A stretch of 64,000 nt of DNA from contig CAYWTB010000013.1 of NCBI GenBank assembly GCA_964461135.1, positions 17,620 to 81,619 of the forward strand, read 5' to 3'. Position 1 is the stretch's first letter, and each line of letters begins with the position of its first letter. This DNA comes from RQOF01 sp964461135. Lineage in GTDB: Bacteria; Calditrichota; Calditrichia; RBG-13-44-9. Below, one piece after another: positions 9,073 to 18,840 of this stretch. A program made the position numbers and the translations under genes. The notes under the pieces are model-generated. The model was given only the letters and a program-made list of their open reading frames with translations. It was not told where the DNA came from and did not search any database.

Positions 9073-10848
9073 ATGGATTCCGGTAAAGAAAGTAATGGGA
9101 ACAGGAAGACGAATTCAACAGGAAATGAAAAGAAGGTCAATGTACCGCCGAATTTTATTCGAAATATTATCATAGAAGACAGAGATGCGGGCAAACATGG
9201 CGGCCGGGTGCATACCCGATTCCCCCCGGAACCCAACGGTTATCTGCACATCGGTCATGCTAAATCCATCTGTCTGAATTTTGGCCTGTCAGAGGAATTC
9301 TCTGGAAAGTGTAACCTGCGTTTTGACGATACCAATCCCATTAAGGAGGAAGAGGAATACATCCGTTCCATTCAGGAAGATATCCGCTGGCTGGGATTTG
9401 ACTGGGAAGACCGCCTTTATTATGCCTCGGATTATTTCGGGCAGTTGTATGAATGGGCTCTCCGTCTTATTCGGGACGGAAAAGCTTATGTGGATGACCT
9501 GAGTGCGGATGAGATCCGGGAATACCGCGGTACGCTTACCGAACCGGGCAGAGAGAGCCCATACCGTAACCGCAGTGTGGATGAGAATCTGGATATGTTC
9601 CGCCGGATGAAAGCGGGAGAATTTAAAAACGGTAAACGCGTGCTGCGGGCAAAAATAGCTATGAGTTCCCCAAACCTGAATATGCGTGACCCGGTGATGT
9701 ACCGGATACTTCATGCATCTCACCATCGCACCGGCGATGAATGGTGTATTTATCCCATGTATGACTGGGCTCATGGTCAGTCCGATTCTATTGAAGGAAT
9801 AACGCATTCCATCTGCACGCTGGAATTTGAAGACCATCGTCCGTTGTATGACTGGTTTATCCGGAACCTGGGAGTTCATGCGCCTCAGCAAATTGAATTT
9901 GCCAGGCTGGCCCTGACAAACACAGTTCTCAGCAAACGTAAACTTTTACGCCTGGTGCAGGAAGGGAAGGTGGATGGATGGAATGATCCGCGTATGCCGA
10001 CAATTTCGGGATTCCGGCGACGGGGATACACTCCTGAAGCCATCCGGGATTTCTGCGAGCGCATTGGTGTGGCCAAGAGCAATAGTGTTGTGGATATTTC
10101 CCTGCTGGAACATTGCCTGCGGGAAGATCTGAACCGGCGCTCACCGCGGGTAATGGCGGTCCTGAGACCGTTAAAAGTGGTTCTGACCAACTATCCTGAG
10201 GACCGGATTGAGTATCTGGACGCCCAAAATAACCCCGAAGATCCGTCGGCCGGAACACGTGAAGTTCCCTTTTCACGCGAGATTTATATTGAGCAGTATG
10301 ATTTCAGGGAAGACCCTCCCGGGAAGTATTTTCGGCTGGCTCCCGGCAGGGAGGTGCGCCTGAAACACGCCTATATCATCAAATGCGAACGAGTGGTTAA
10401 AGACGAAAAAAGCGGGGAAATTAAGGAACTTCACTGTACATACGATCCGCATACCCGCAGTGGTTCAACCCCCGATGATCGGAAAGTTAAAGGAACACTC
10501 CACTGGGTTTCGGTAAATCATGCCATTCCGGCTGAAGTTCGTTTATATGATCATTTATTTACAAAGGCAGACCCCAACGATGTGGGTGAGGGTGAAGACT
10601 TCCTTTCCTCACTGAATCCTAACTCACTGGAGATTCTCAACAGCGTTGTGGAACCCTCCCTGCAGAATGCCCGGCCGGGTGACCGGCTTCAATTCCTGCG
10701 GAACGGATATTTCTGTGTTAATGCGGGAAGTGCTTTAAAGAAAGGGCTGGTCTTCAACCGGACCGTATCGCTCAGAGATACCTGGGCGAAAATAGAGAAG
10801 AAGATAAGCGGGCAAGAATCAAAGAGTGGTTCTGATGAAACAGTTTAG
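9073..10848 (+). CDS. glnS: Glutaminyl-tRNA synthetase
   Basis: A 591-residue class I synthetase. RFPPEPNGYLHIGHAKS carries the HIGH motif, RFDDTNP follows, and NTVLSKRKL is the KMSKS loop. The C-terminal third is the two beta-barrel anticodon-binding region (EEVPFSREIYIEQ-like segment, then GTLHWVS). It charges tRNA-Gln directly. GAGAGG sits 6 bases before the ATG at 9073. The 3' end overlaps the convergent DedA gene by 4 bp. GlnRS is patchily distributed in bacteria and is often explained by transfer from eukaryotes or gammaproteobacteria. Confidence 0.95.
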   Translation: MDSGKESNGNRKTNSTGNEKKVNVPPNFIRNIIIEDRDAGKHGGRVHTRFPPEPNGYLHIGHAKSICLNFGLSEEFSGKCNLRFDDTNPIKEEEEYIRSIQEDIRWLGFDWEDRLYYASDYFGQLYEWALRLIRDGKAYVDDLSADEIREYRGTLTEPGRESPYRNRSVDENLDMFRRMKAGEFKNGKRVLRAKIAMSSPNLNMRDPVMYRILHASHHRTGDEWCIYPMYDWAHGQSDSIEGITHSICTLEFEDHRPLYDWFIRNLGVHAPQQIEFARLALTNTVLSKRKLLRLVQEGKVDGWNDPRMPTISGFRRRGYTPEAIRDFCERIGVAKSNSVVDISLLEHCLREDLNRRSPRVMAVLRPLKVVLTNYPEDRIEYLDAQNNPEDPSAGTREVPFSREIYIEQYDFREDPPGKYFRLAPGREVRLKHAYIIKCERVVKDEKSGEIKELHCTYDPHTRSGSTPDDRKVKGTLHWVSVNHAIPAEVRLYDHLFTKADPNDVGEGEDFLSSLNPNSLEILNSVVEPSLQNARPGDRLQFLRNGYFCVNAGSALKKGLVFNRTVSLRDTWAKIEKKISGQESKSGSDETV

Positions 10849-11450
10849 TGATTTTGCCGGTAGTGCAGACAACGGTAAATGCCATAACCGGCCGCCAGGA
10901 GGATAATAATACCCAGAATAATGCGGTTATAAATTTGTAGGAAATGCAGTATGTCCTTCCAGTTTCGGCCCAGCACGGATCCCCCGTAAATCAGCATCCC
11001 GTTCCAGACGGCACAACTGATCAGGCTAAGCCAGAAAACCTTCCGGCTGTTCAGCCTGGAAAAACCCGCTACCAGAGATATGACTGATCTGACCCCGGAC
11101 AGGAAACGGTTTAAAAGTACTATCCAGTAACCGTATTTCCGGAACCACAGCTCTACTTTATCAATTTTAGTAGCGGAAATCCAGCGGGGCTGGCGTCGTT
11201 CAATCCAGCCTCTTTCCAACCAGTAGGCCAGGGTATAAAGAGTCATGAATCCCATAACGCTTCCCAGTGTGGTACTGATAAAAACACCCCAGAAGTTTAA
11301 CAGGCCCCTGCCGGTAAGAAATGCTCCCATTAGGGTTGCGGTATCTCCCGGTATGGGAGGAAAGATATTTTCCACATAGGAACTGAGGAACAAGGCAATA
11401 TAGGCCCACATGGGATTCATCTGCTGCAGTGTATGAAAAAAATGATCCAT
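10845..11450 (-). CDS. DedA family membrane protein
   Basis: A 201-residue inner membrane protein. The family region FLSSYVENIFPPIPGDTATLMGAFL and the GYWIVLLNRFLSGVRSVISLVAGFSRL segment (the conserved arginines and glycines of the DedA/VTT domain) are present, and there are about four hydrophobic spans. DedA proteins are linked to undecaprenyl-phosphate or phospholipid flipping and membrane potential. It follows ispF by 3 bp on the same strand. Confidence 0.9.
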   Translation of the reverse strand: MDHFFHTLQQMNPMWAYIALFLSSYVENIFPPIPGDTATLMGAFLTGRGLLNFWGVFISTTLGSVMGFMTLYTLAYWLERGWIERRQPRWISATKIDKVELWFRKYGYWIVLLNRFLSGVRSVISLVAGFSRLNSRKVFWLSLISCAVWNGMLIYGGSVLGRNWKDILHFLQIYNRIILGIIILLAAGYGIYRCLHYRQNH

Positions 11451-11453
11451 TCA

Positions 11454-11939
11454 TCATCCTCTTTTGCTGCCCAGGAGAACTACCGCCATGGCACCCGCGC
11501 CTTCTCCGCGACCGGTAAACCCAAGCTTTTCAGTAGTTGTAGCCTTTACAGATATCAGGGGAATTTTGCACCACAGGATATCAGCGATATTTCTGCACAT
11601 CTGATCGATAAATGGAGCTATTCCGGGTTCTTCCATAAGAACTGTCACATCCAGGTTGACCAGTTCATAACCTTCCTGCCGAACCAGGTCATAGGTTTTT
11701 TCCAGCAGAATGCCGGAAGAAATGTCTTTGTAGCTGGGATCCGTATTCGGAAAGTGTTTTCCCAGATCTCCCAGGGCCAACGCACCCAGCATGGCATCAC
11801 AGACCGCATGAAGAATCACATCAGCATCCGAATGACCTGCCAGCCCTTTCGGGAAGGGAATATGAACGCCTCCCAGTATCAGTTTTCTCCCTTCGGTAAA
11901 ACGGTGTGCATCGAATCCGATTCCAATGCGTTGTTTCAT
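11454..11939 (-). CDS. ispF: 2-C-methyl-D-erythritol 2,4-cyclodiphosphate synthase
   Basis: A 161-residue trimeric enzyme of the MEP isoprenoid pathway. It starts RIGIGFDAHRF (Zn ligands D and H), followed by LAGHSDADVILHA and ALGDLGKHFPNTD. The C-terminal VKATTTEKLGFTGRGEGAGA is the family signature. It makes the isoprenoid precursors that the upstream hpn genes need. ispD is 34 bp upstream on the same strand. Confidence 0.96.
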   Translation of the reverse strand: MKQRIGIGFDAHRFTEGRKLILGGVHIPFPKGLAGHSDADVILHAVCDAMLGALALGDLGKHFPNTDPSYKDISSGILLEKTYDLVRQEGYELVNLDVTVLMEEPGIAPFIDQMCRNIADILWCKIPLISVKATTTEKLGFTGRGEGAGAMAVVLLGSKRG

Positions 11940-11973
11940 ACCTTGCTCATGACTTCATTAATAATTTTATGAC

Positions 11974-12693
11974 TTACTGACTGGCGGATATTATCTCCGG
12001 AAAATAGAGCGGAAGAAGCTGCTCTGCTATTTTCAGATCATCAGGAGAGGTGATCTTGAGATTATAATAATCCCCCTCTGCCACAAAAACGGCTGTTCCT
12101 GCCCGTTCAACCAGCGTCGCATCATCAGTTCCGTAAAATCGTTCTTTCAGTGCTTTTGCATATGCTTCCAGCAAGATAGTCTTTTTGAAAATCTGGGGTG
12201 TCTGTATTAACCAGAAATGCTGGCGATCTTCTGTAGAAATCACCCGCAGGCTGCTGACCCGTTTCAATGTCTCCTGCACCGGTACAGCCAGGGTGGCAGC
12301 ACCGGTATGGTATGCTTTTTTCAAAACCTGACGAACAGGTTCTTCCCGGATAAACGGTCGCACCCCATCATGAATAAGGATCCATTCCTCGCCATTCCTG
12401 AGTTCCCGCAGGCCCGAGTACACCGAATCCTGTCTCTCGGCACCTCCTGCCACCACGTTGCTGACTTTTGGAAACACGTTTTTATGCAATATTTCTGTCT
12501 GAGTAAATAGAATCTGGTTTTCCGGAACAACCAGGATGATTCGATGAATCCAGTGAATGCGATGGAGGGCAAGCAGGGTCCAGGCCAGAATAGGACGATC
12601 CCCTAGGGTGATAAACTGCTTTCGCACCGCTGTTCCCATTCGTGTACCGCTTCCAGCAGCCGGTACTATAGCGACAACTTTTTCTGAATTCAT
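11974..12693 (-). CDS. ispD: 2-C-methyl-D-erythritol 4-phosphate cytidylyltransferase
   Basis: A 239-residue nucleotidyltransferase of the MEP pathway. The CTP-binding loop is VPAAGSGTRMGTAVRKQF at residues 9-26. AGGAERQDSVYSGL, LIHDGVRPF and FYGTDDATLVERAG follow in the expected order. It couples CTP to methylerythritol phosphate. It is cotranscribed with ispF. Confidence 0.95.
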   Translation of the reverse strand: MNSEKVVAIVPAAGSGTRMGTAVRKQFITLGDRPILAWTLLALHRIHWIHRIILVVPENQILFTQTEILHKNVFPKVSNVVAGGAERQDSVYSGLRELRNGEEWILIHDGVRPFIREEPVRQVLKKAYHTGAATLAVPVQETLKRVSSLRVISTEDRQHFWLIQTPQIFKKTILLEAYAKALKERFYGTDDATLVERAGTAVFVAEGDYYNLKITSPDDLKIAEQLLPLYFPEIISASQ

Positions 12694-12812
12694 AATTCTG
12701 TTTTCGAATTTTTTATACTGCTGACGAAAATAATGCCATAAAAATCAAATTTAAAATACTTTGGGATAAAAGACACAGATTTTTAATATTTTTTACGGGA
12801 CGTCCGACAGAT

Positions 12813-12849
12813 AAAAAAAAGGCCTGAATAAAACTTTATTCAGGCCTTT
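12813..12849 (-). terminator. Strong intrinsic terminator after htrA
   Basis: Read on the minus strand, AAAGGCCTGAATAAA pairs with its reverse complement across a 3-base loop and runs directly into eight T residues. It lies 19 bp past the htrA stop and separates it from ispD-ispF. Confidence 0.95.
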
Positions 12850-12867
12850 GTCACTTTTAAAAAGTTG

Positions 12868-14472
12868 TTATTCTATTTCAACAAAGAAGATGCGATCATC
12901 CAGGGGTGACCGAAATCCCGTGGGTCTTCCCACAAATTTAACCACATCTCCAATTTTCTGATGATTCAGTTTTTTCTCAAAATCATCTACATCATCAATC
13001 TGACTGTTATTCATGCGGTACAGGATAAATCTTGAGAAAATACCTCCTTTACTGGCCGGGCTTCCGGATTTTACATCATCCACATATATTCCATGGTCCA
13101 GTTCCAGAGATTTTTTCTCCATACTGGTCAGGTCCCGGATGTTCATGCCCAGGTTTTTGAAGGTTTTTTTGTTATTGTTTTTATTTTCAACTTTTCCCAC
13201 CGGAGCTTTTCCCAGTTTTACCTTGAAGTTCAGGGGCTGATTATTTCTCCATACCTTCAATCTCACTACCTCACCCGGAGGTTTGCTGGCGATTTTAATC
13301 TGCAGGTCATTCACCGAAACCACTTCATTGCCGTTAACACTCAGAATCACATCACCCGCTTTAAGTCCTGCTTCATCGGCAGCCTTACCGGACTGCACAC
13401 CCTGAATCAGAACGCCGGTAGGATGTGGTAAACCCACTCCCTTGGCCACGCGGTCATCCACGGTGCTGATAGATACTCCCAGCAATCCCCGCCGTACTTC
13501 TCCATAGGCCAGAATATCATTAATAATTTTGTATGCCAGATTGATAGGAATGGCAAAACCGTAACCCTGGTATAATCCGGTGCGGGTGGCGATAGCTGTA
13601 TTCACCCCGATAACTTCTCCGTTCACGTTTATGAGAGCCCCCCCGCTGTTTCCCGGATTGATGACAGCATCCGTCTGGATAAAATTTTCCACCCCGTATT
13701 CGCTGTCAATTATACGAATATTGCGTCCCAGCGCACTGACAATGCCGGCAGTAATTGTGGAGGTAAAATTCAGGGGACTGCCCACCGCCATAACCCATTC
13801 CCCGATCTTGACGCTATCCGAATTACCGATATAGGCGGTGGGTAAATTCTGTGCATCCATTTTGAGAAGGGCGACATCCGTGTTGGGATCTCCTCCGACA
13901 AACACACCTTTATATTCTCGTTTGTCATAGAGGATTAGGGTATAATCCGAACCGTTTTCCACCACATGATAATTGGTCAGAACATACCCGTCCGGAGATA
14001 TAATAATACCCGATCCGGTGCCTTCCTGGAAGAAATCCTCATCCCCGTGACGATCCCAGAAAAACTGATGATCTTCATCCCTGGGAACCGAGGATGCCAG
14101 GAGTTCGCTTTTAACCGTGACTACCGCCGGGAGGATTCTGCGGGCGGCAGTAATAAACACGGGATTCGGATTGCCGGTGGGAAATTGTCTGCCCAGAGCT
14201 GTTTTTTCGCTGTCCGGTAAACTGTGCCATGTTAAGGTTTCCGGTTTGGTAACCACCGGGGGTGGCGTAAATGATTCGGTGGTATCCGGTGTGCCCGGCA
14301 GCCCTTTGCCCGAGTCCTGAGGGATAACCATTTCCGGGGTGGATTTCGGCTCCGAGATTTTACTCTCCTCACGAGTTTGCTGTGCCTGGTATGAGACCGT
14401 AATGATATAAATTACCCCGGCAATTAAGGCAAGAGCAATAATGACGATAAATATTTTTTTAATAAGTTCCAT
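12868..14472 (-). CDS. HtrA/DegP-type serine protease, membrane-anchored
   Basis: A 534-residue trypsin-like protease with an N-terminal transmembrane or signal anchor (about residues 5-28), a Pro/Thr-rich linker, a protease domain (about 105-300) and two PDZ domains (about 310-400 and 440-530). The catalytic triad is visible: His169 in TNYHVV, Asp199 in DPNTDVALL, Ser276 in GNSGGA. The family degrades or refolds damaged envelope proteins. The EEDxFF-like acidic loop before GTGSG is typical of DegS/DegQ-like members. It stands alone between two spacers with its own terminator. Heavy periplasmic export from the nearby lyase locus would fit a need for such quality control, but that link is only an inference. 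Confidence 0.93.
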   Translation of the reverse strand: MELIKKIFIVIIALALIAGVIYIITVSYQAQQTREESKISEPKSTPEMVIPQDSGKGLPGTPDTTESFTPPPVVTKPETLTWHSLPDSEKTALGRQFPTGNPNPVFITAARRILPAVVTVKSELLASSVPRDEDHQFFWDRHGDEDFFQEGTGSGIIISPDGYVLTNYHVVENGSDYTLILYDKREYKGVFVGGDPNTDVALLKMDAQNLPTAYIGNSDSVKIGEWVMAVGSPLNFTSTITAGIVSALGRNIRIIDSEYGVENFIQTDAVINPGNSGGALINVNGEVIGVNTAIATRTGLYQGYGFAIPINLAYKIINDILAYGEVRRGLLGVSISTVDDRVAKGVGLPHPTGVLIQGVQSGKAADEAGLKAGDVILSVNGNEVVSVNDLQIKIASKPPGEVVRLKVWRNNQPLNFKVKLGKAPVGKVENKNNNKKTFKNLGMNIRDLTSMEKKSLELDHGIYVDDVKSGSPASKGGIFSRFILYRMNNSQIDDVDDFEKKLNHQKIGDVVKFVGRPTGFRSPLDDRIFFVEIE

Positions 14473-14520
14473 GTAATGAGGTTCCGCGTCGGTTTGGTAC
14501 TGGTAAATAATTGAAATTTT

Positions 14521-15198
14521 TTAACGGTTGTCTCTCAAAAGGAGTAACCGGATTAGTTGGAGCAATGCCATGGCGGTCGCTGCAACATAGGTTAACGCCG
14601 CGGCGTTAAGAACTTTTTTGGCTCCGCCTATTTCCTGGTTGGTGAGGAATCCATGGGATTCAAGTTGAAACAATGCCCGGTTGCTGGCATTAAATTCAAC
14701 CGGTAGTGTAACCACATGAAAAACCACCACCCCGGCGTAAAGAAGAATTCCCAGATTCATCAGCAGGGGATTGGTTAAGAAAAAACCGATGATGAACAAA
14801 GGAAAGGCCATCCAGGAACTGAAGCTGGTGACCGGGAGAATCATGTGCCTCAGCCTCAGTGGGAAATATCCCCTGGCATGCTGAATCACATGTCCAACTT
14901 CATGAGCGGCAACTGCCAGTGAGGATAATGATGTACCCCGGTAATTATCGCTGGAGAGGCGAACTTTTCTGACGCGGGGGTCATAATGATCGCTTAATGT
15001 TCCCGAAGTCTCTTCTACTTCCACATCACCAATGCCGTTCATGCGCAGCAGTTCAACCGCCGCCTGGTAACCGGTCATCCTGCGGTTATTATGAACCTGG
15101 CTATATTTCTTGTATGTATTTTTAACTTTTATCTGGGCATAGACGGCCAGTATAAGAGCCGGTATTAACAATACCATGGTTGGATCCCAGAAAAGCAT
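14521..15198 (-). CDS. Membrane zinc metallopeptidase, YugP-like
   Basis: A 225-residue protein of the PF04298 (Zn-dependent protease, YugP) family. A hydrophobic N-terminus is followed by the zinc motif HEVGH at residues 99-103, within VAAHEVGHVIQHARGYFPLR. Several hydrophobic helices make up the C-terminal half. It is a predicted intramembrane or membrane-bound peptidase; physiological substrates are unknown. Confidence 0.88.
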   Translation of the reverse strand: MLFWDPTMVLLIPALILAVYAQIKVKNTYKKYSQVHNNRRMTGYQAAVELLRMNGIGDVEVEETSGTLSDHYDPRVRKVRLSSDNYRGTSLSSLAVAAHEVGHVIQHARGYFPLRLRHMILPVTSFSSWMAFPLFIIGFFLTNPLLMNLGILLYAGVVVFHVVTLPVEFNASNRALFQLESHGFLTNQEIGGAKKVLNAAALTYVAATAMALLQLIRLLLLRDNR

Positions 15199-15369
15199 AT
15201 TTATTTCCTCATTCTTATAAAAATCAAATTAATTTAAGAGAATTCAACCCGGATTCAAAATTTTTTGTTCCTTTTAACATCAAATAATTGCATCTTTGGA
15301 TTTATTAGATGAATTCTTATAATTAAGGTTACGAATTCAAGAGGGAAGAGCGGCAGGTCTGTTATAGAA

Positions 15370-15975
15370 ATGGAAAGCATGGGTACAGAAGTGAAGATGA
15401 ATGAAAGCAAAAAAGGCATAAAGGAGTATTTCTTTCTTGATCTGGTTAAAGAAAGGACCAGTGTACGGCGGTTCCAGCAGCGAGCAGTGGAGCAGAATGA
15501 TATTATTACCTGTATCGAAGCAGCCAGGTTGGCCCCCTCGGCAGAGAATGTCCAACCCTGGCGTTTTGTAGTTCTGGATGACCCTCAACGGATTGAGGAA
15601 TTTTCACAGAAAGTTTTCTCCGGTCTCTACCGGTTTACACGCTGGGCGGGAAAGGCCCCTGTCCTTATTACCATTTTTGCAGAGCTGGACTGGCTGGCCA
15701 ACCGCTTGGGAAAACAGATCCAGGGTACTCATTATTATCTGCTGGATATCGGTATTGCCGGCGAGCATCTGGTGCTGCAGGCACAGCAGCTGGGACTGGG
15801 CACCTGTTGGATTGGCTGGTTTAATGCCGGGAAGGCCGCGAAAATTTTGGGTGTACCGCGAAGCTGGAGGGCGGTATCGCTGATAGCTATGGGATATCCC
15901 CGGGATGAGGTAAAAAACATAAAACAGAAGAAAAAAATGGAAGAAATACTGTTTTTTAATCATTATGAGCGGTAA
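15370..15975 (+). CDS. Nitroreductase family flavoprotein
   Basis: A 201-residue FMN-dependent NAD(P)H oxidoreductase-like protein. ERTSVRRFQQRAV and AARLAPSAENVQPWRFVVLDD are the classic N-terminal FMN-binding signatures, and GLGTCWIGWFN is the second. The substrate cannot be told from sequence. The start could be 15370 or 15397; the latter drops nine poorly conserved residues. It is divergent from the YugP-like gene. Confidence 0.88.
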   Translation: MESMGTEVKMNESKKGIKEYFFLDLVKERTSVRRFQQRAVEQNDIITCIEAARLAPSAENVQPWRFVVLDDPQRIEEFSQKVFSGLYRFTRWAGKAPVLITIFAELDWLANRLGKQIQGTHYYLLDIGIAGEHLVLQAQQLGLGTCWIGWFNAGKAAKILGVPRSWRAVSLIAMGYPRDEVKNIKQKKKMEEILFFNHYER

Positions 15976-16653
15976 GTTGATTTGTAGTTAATTTAAGCAA
16001 GTTTATACCAGATCAGTTTATAATTTTCCTGAATCTGATACCGGGTTGCGGGGACAAACTTCCGCCAGACACCGGAGAGAGACGGAAGGATTTTTCCTGG
16101 CGTCCCGGGTGTCAGTTTATGTTTAACTATTTCCCAAAACCGACAACATCTAAACCCTTATTAAAGAAATGATTTAATTTATTGATCGGGAGATGTAATT
16201 AATAGAGTCGCATAGGAAAGAAGGTGTTTATTAAAAGGAATTTAAGAATACGATGTTTATTTGTTAGATGCTTTTCTCGATGGGGTTTATTCCACTTCAT
16301 CAATCATGAGCCAAATAAAGGCTGTATAGCCATTAATTATTTTTGATTTATGAGATAAACTATTTTTGAAAATCCGAATTTTTATATTCCGATTCCTGAG
16401 TTGATTATATCGGGTCTGAAAAGTATCGGTTAATAATTTCATCAGTTAAAATAATTGTTGCCTGAATTTGTTCTGATTATATATGTTATAATGTTTTATC
16501 GCTATTTCAATTCAGTAGAGATAATTATGCCCACTTCTATTTTTTAAAAGATAAGTCAGTTTGTCTTGATTTTTTTATTAACATTTTATTATTTTGTTAT
16601 GCGATGTCTCAGGATTTAAAACATACCATTATATGTAATTTGAGGAGAAACGT
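15976..16653. promoter_or_regulatory. Long leader region before the polysaccharide utilisation locus
   Basis: No gene in 678 bp. The right half is very AT-rich and has a TATAAT at 16487-16492, about 160 bp before the first gene, but no matching -35 box at the usual distance. The palindrome-like ACATACCATTATATGT lies at about 16621-16636, just before the GAGGAG ribosome site. It probably contains the promoter of the kdu genes; the exact start is not determinable. Confidence 0.4.
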
Positions 16654-17940
16654 ATGAGATCAACTTTTTTATTACTTTTTATGCTTTCAGGAATTTTCTT
16701 TTTCACCTGTTCATCCGGAGATTCAGTACCTTCTGATTTTAAAAAAGATTATCCTCAGTCTGTAGTTTTAACTGTTAGTAATGAAAGTAATCTGCGGATA
16801 ACTGATGCACCGGTATGTCTGGAAATTGAAGCACTCTTAGCGAAAGCCCCTGATTTCAATACGGGGGCCTTTGTATGGTTGGCTGATGGGCAGGAGATCC
16901 CCGGCCAGGCAGTTGATATCAATGGGGATGGCGTGGCGGAGCAGCTGGTTGCAGTGTCGGATTTTAATCCCGGCCAGACCAAAAAAATGATGTTACTTTA
17001 TGCACCCACTGGCAATAAAATCCGCTACTATCCTGCCAGAACCCAGGCGGAATTGTCCCGTAAGGTGGGTGGGGAGTTCAGGAAGAATAAACAGGGACGC
17101 TTTGAATATAAGGGCGGACATTTTGAAAATGTGAAACAACTGAAAGGTCCCCCTGAACATAGTGATCATTCCTGGTATATCCGTTATGAAGGTCCCGGCT
17201 GGGAATCGGATAAAGTTGGCTTCCGTTTTTATCTCGACTGGCGCAATGCCAGCGATATTTTCGGCAAAAAAATCCCTGACATGGTCCTGCAGAATGTGGG
17301 CCAGGATGGTTTCGATTCCTACCATGAAATGTCATACTGGGGGATGGATATCCTGAAGGTGGGAGATGCCCTCGGTATCGGAGCTGTAGGTATGTGGGTG
17401 GATAATAAGGTGGAACGCGTTTCCCAAACGGATAGTGTCAGTTGTACCATCATGGCTAACGGGCCGGTTGAATCGCTGATCAGAACAGAGTATTGGGGAT
17501 GGAAAGTGGGCAAAAGCCAATATAACCTGGTGTCCGATCTTTCTATTGATGCGGGTAGCCGCCTGACAAAACAATCGGTTTCCATCACAGGAAATCCGGA
17601 AAATTTATGCACAGGAATTGTCAAACATGATGGAGTTACGGTTCTGCAAAGCGGGGATAATGCAGGTAGTTTGGCATATCTGGCCACCTATGGCCAACAG
17701 AGCTTGGCGGGAGATAGTCTCGGAATGGCCATCATTTATCAGAAAAAAGATGAGCTGGACGTCTCACAGGACGAATTGAATCATGTGATTATTCTAACGC
17801 CGGAAAATGGAAAATTAACCTATTATTTCCTGGCCGCCTGGGAACAGGAACCGCGAGGGATTAAATCGGAACAGGAATTTAAAAACTATCTGGCGAATGT
17901 GTTGAGGCAACTGGATAAGCCGTTGCAAATTGATATTTAA
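16654..17940 (+). CDS. DUF4861-family exported protein
   Basis: A 428-residue protein that resembles the DUF4861 family. The N-terminal MRSTFLLLFMLSGIFFFTC is a signal peptide with a cysteine at residue 19, so it may be a lipoprotein, although FFTC is a poor lipobox. The rest is predicted beta-rich: VVLTVSNESNLRITDAPVCLEI, then NGDGVAEQLVAVSDFNPGQTKKMMLLYA. The family is often met beside pectin and alginate degradation genes; its activity is not established as far as I know. It leads the run DUF4861-kduI-kduD, 42 bp before kduI, which suggests a role on uronate oligosaccharides. Start: GAGGAGAAACGT then ATG. Confidence 0.7.
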   Translation: MRSTFLLLFMLSGIFFFTCSSGDSVPSDFKKDYPQSVVLTVSNESNLRITDAPVCLEIEALLAKAPDFNTGAFVWLADGQEIPGQAVDINGDGVAEQLVAVSDFNPGQTKKMMLLYAPTGNKIRYYPARTQAELSRKVGGEFRKNKQGRFEYKGGHFENVKQLKGPPEHSDHSWYIRYEGPGWESDKVGFRFYLDWRNASDIFGKKIPDMVLQNVGQDGFDSYHEMSYWGMDILKVGDALGIGAVGMWVDNKVERVSQTDSVSCTIMANGPVESLIRTEYWGWKVGKSQYNLVSDLSIDAGSRLTKQSVSITGNPENLCTGIVKHDGVTVLQSGDNAGSLAYLATYGQQSLAGDSLGMAIIYQKKDELDVSQDELNHVIILTPENGKLTYYFLAAWEQEPRGIKSEQEFKNYLANVLRQLDKPLQIDI

Positions 17941-17982
17941 ATGCGTTACCTATTACAGTTGGATTAAAAAAAGGAGAAATAA

Positions 17983-18810
17983 ATGGTCATCAGGTATTTG
18001 GCAGATCAGATCCGCTACCAGCGAATGAATACAGAGGAGTTGCGCGACACTTTTCTGATTCATGATCTCTTTCAGCCGGATAAACTTATTACCTATTACA
18101 CTGAAGCAGACCGGGGGATTGTGGGTTCGGCGGTACCGATTCGTAAAACCCTGCAGTTAACCGGGGGCAAGGAGCTGGCGTCCCGCTATTTTGCCGAACG
18201 GCGGGAGATCGGAATCATCAATATCGGTGCATCCGGTGAGGTGGAGGTGGACGGGCAATCCTATCAGCTGGAAAATCGTGATGCGCTTTATATAGGGAGG
18301 GGCAGCAAGGAAATCAGGTTTGTCAGTAAAAATCCCCAGGAGCCGGCCAGGTTCTATTTGTTGAGTTACCCGGCTCACCAGGTGTTGCCCAGCCGAAAAA
18401 TTTCGCGGGATCAGGCGGAGGTTAATCCGCTGGGAACAACGGACGCCTCCAACAAACGGACGATCTATAAATATATTCACCCGGGGGCGGTGGAGAGCTG
18501 TCAGCTGGTTATGGGATTAACCACTCTCAAATCCGGTAGTGTCTGGAATACCATGGCACCGCATACCCATGAACGCCGGACCGAGATTTACATGTATTTT
18601 GATCTGGGAGATCAGCTTCTGTTCCATTTTATGGGGAAACCCGAACAAACCAGGCATATTGTAGTGCGGGATGGACAGGCCGTAATCTCACCCAGCTGGT
18701 CCATCCATGCCGGAGCGGGGACGAGCAACTATTCCTTCATCTGGGGAATGGGGGGAGAAAATCAGGAATTCTCAGATATGGATGGTGTGCAGATGGATAC
18801 TATCAGATAA
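17983..18810 (+). CDS. kduI: 5-dehydro-4-deoxy-D-glucuronate isomerase
   Basis: A 275-residue cupin-type isomerase. It converts 5-keto-4-deoxyuronate (DKI) to 2,5-diketo-3-deoxygluconate in the cytoplasm. The zinc ligands are visible: His194 and His196 in APHTHERRTEIYMY, Glu201, and His242 in SWSIHAGAG. N-terminal RYQRMNTEELRDTFLI is also family-typical. GGAG sits about 9 bases before the ATG. It feeds kduD, 30 bp downstream. The substrate arises from D-glucuronate- or galacturonate-derived unsaturated sugars, and not from guluronate/mannuronate DEH in the strict alginate route, which hints at a wider substrate range. Confidence 0.95.
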   Translation: MVIRYLADQIRYQRMNTEELRDTFLIHDLFQPDKLITYYTEADRGIVGSAVPIRKTLQLTGGKELASRYFAERREIGIINIGASGEVEVDGQSYQLENRDALYIGRGSKEIRFVSKNPQEPARFYLLSYPAHQVLPSRKISRDQAEVNPLGTTDASNKRTIYKYIHPGAVESCQLVMGLTTLKSGSVWNTMAPHTHERRTEIYMYFDLGDQLLFHFMGKPEQTRHIVVRDGQAVISPSWSIHAGAGTSNYSFIWGMGGENQEFSDMDGVQMDTIR

Positions 18811-18840
18811 TCGATATTGAGAGTGTCAAGGAGAGTACTT

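Noticed and set aside
9289..9891. 200-residue frame on minus inside glnS
   Set aside because: Lies entirely antisense to a well-supported synthetase gene and has no family motif.
11433..11972. 179-residue frame on plus over ispF
   Set aside because: Antisense to ispF, which has all its motifs; composition is that of a shadow frame.
16060..16120. Complementary pieces GACACCGG and CCGGGTGTC as a riboswitch-like fold
   Set aside because: The arms do not nest with the neighbouring GCCAG/CTGGC pair, and the first gene is over 500 bp away.
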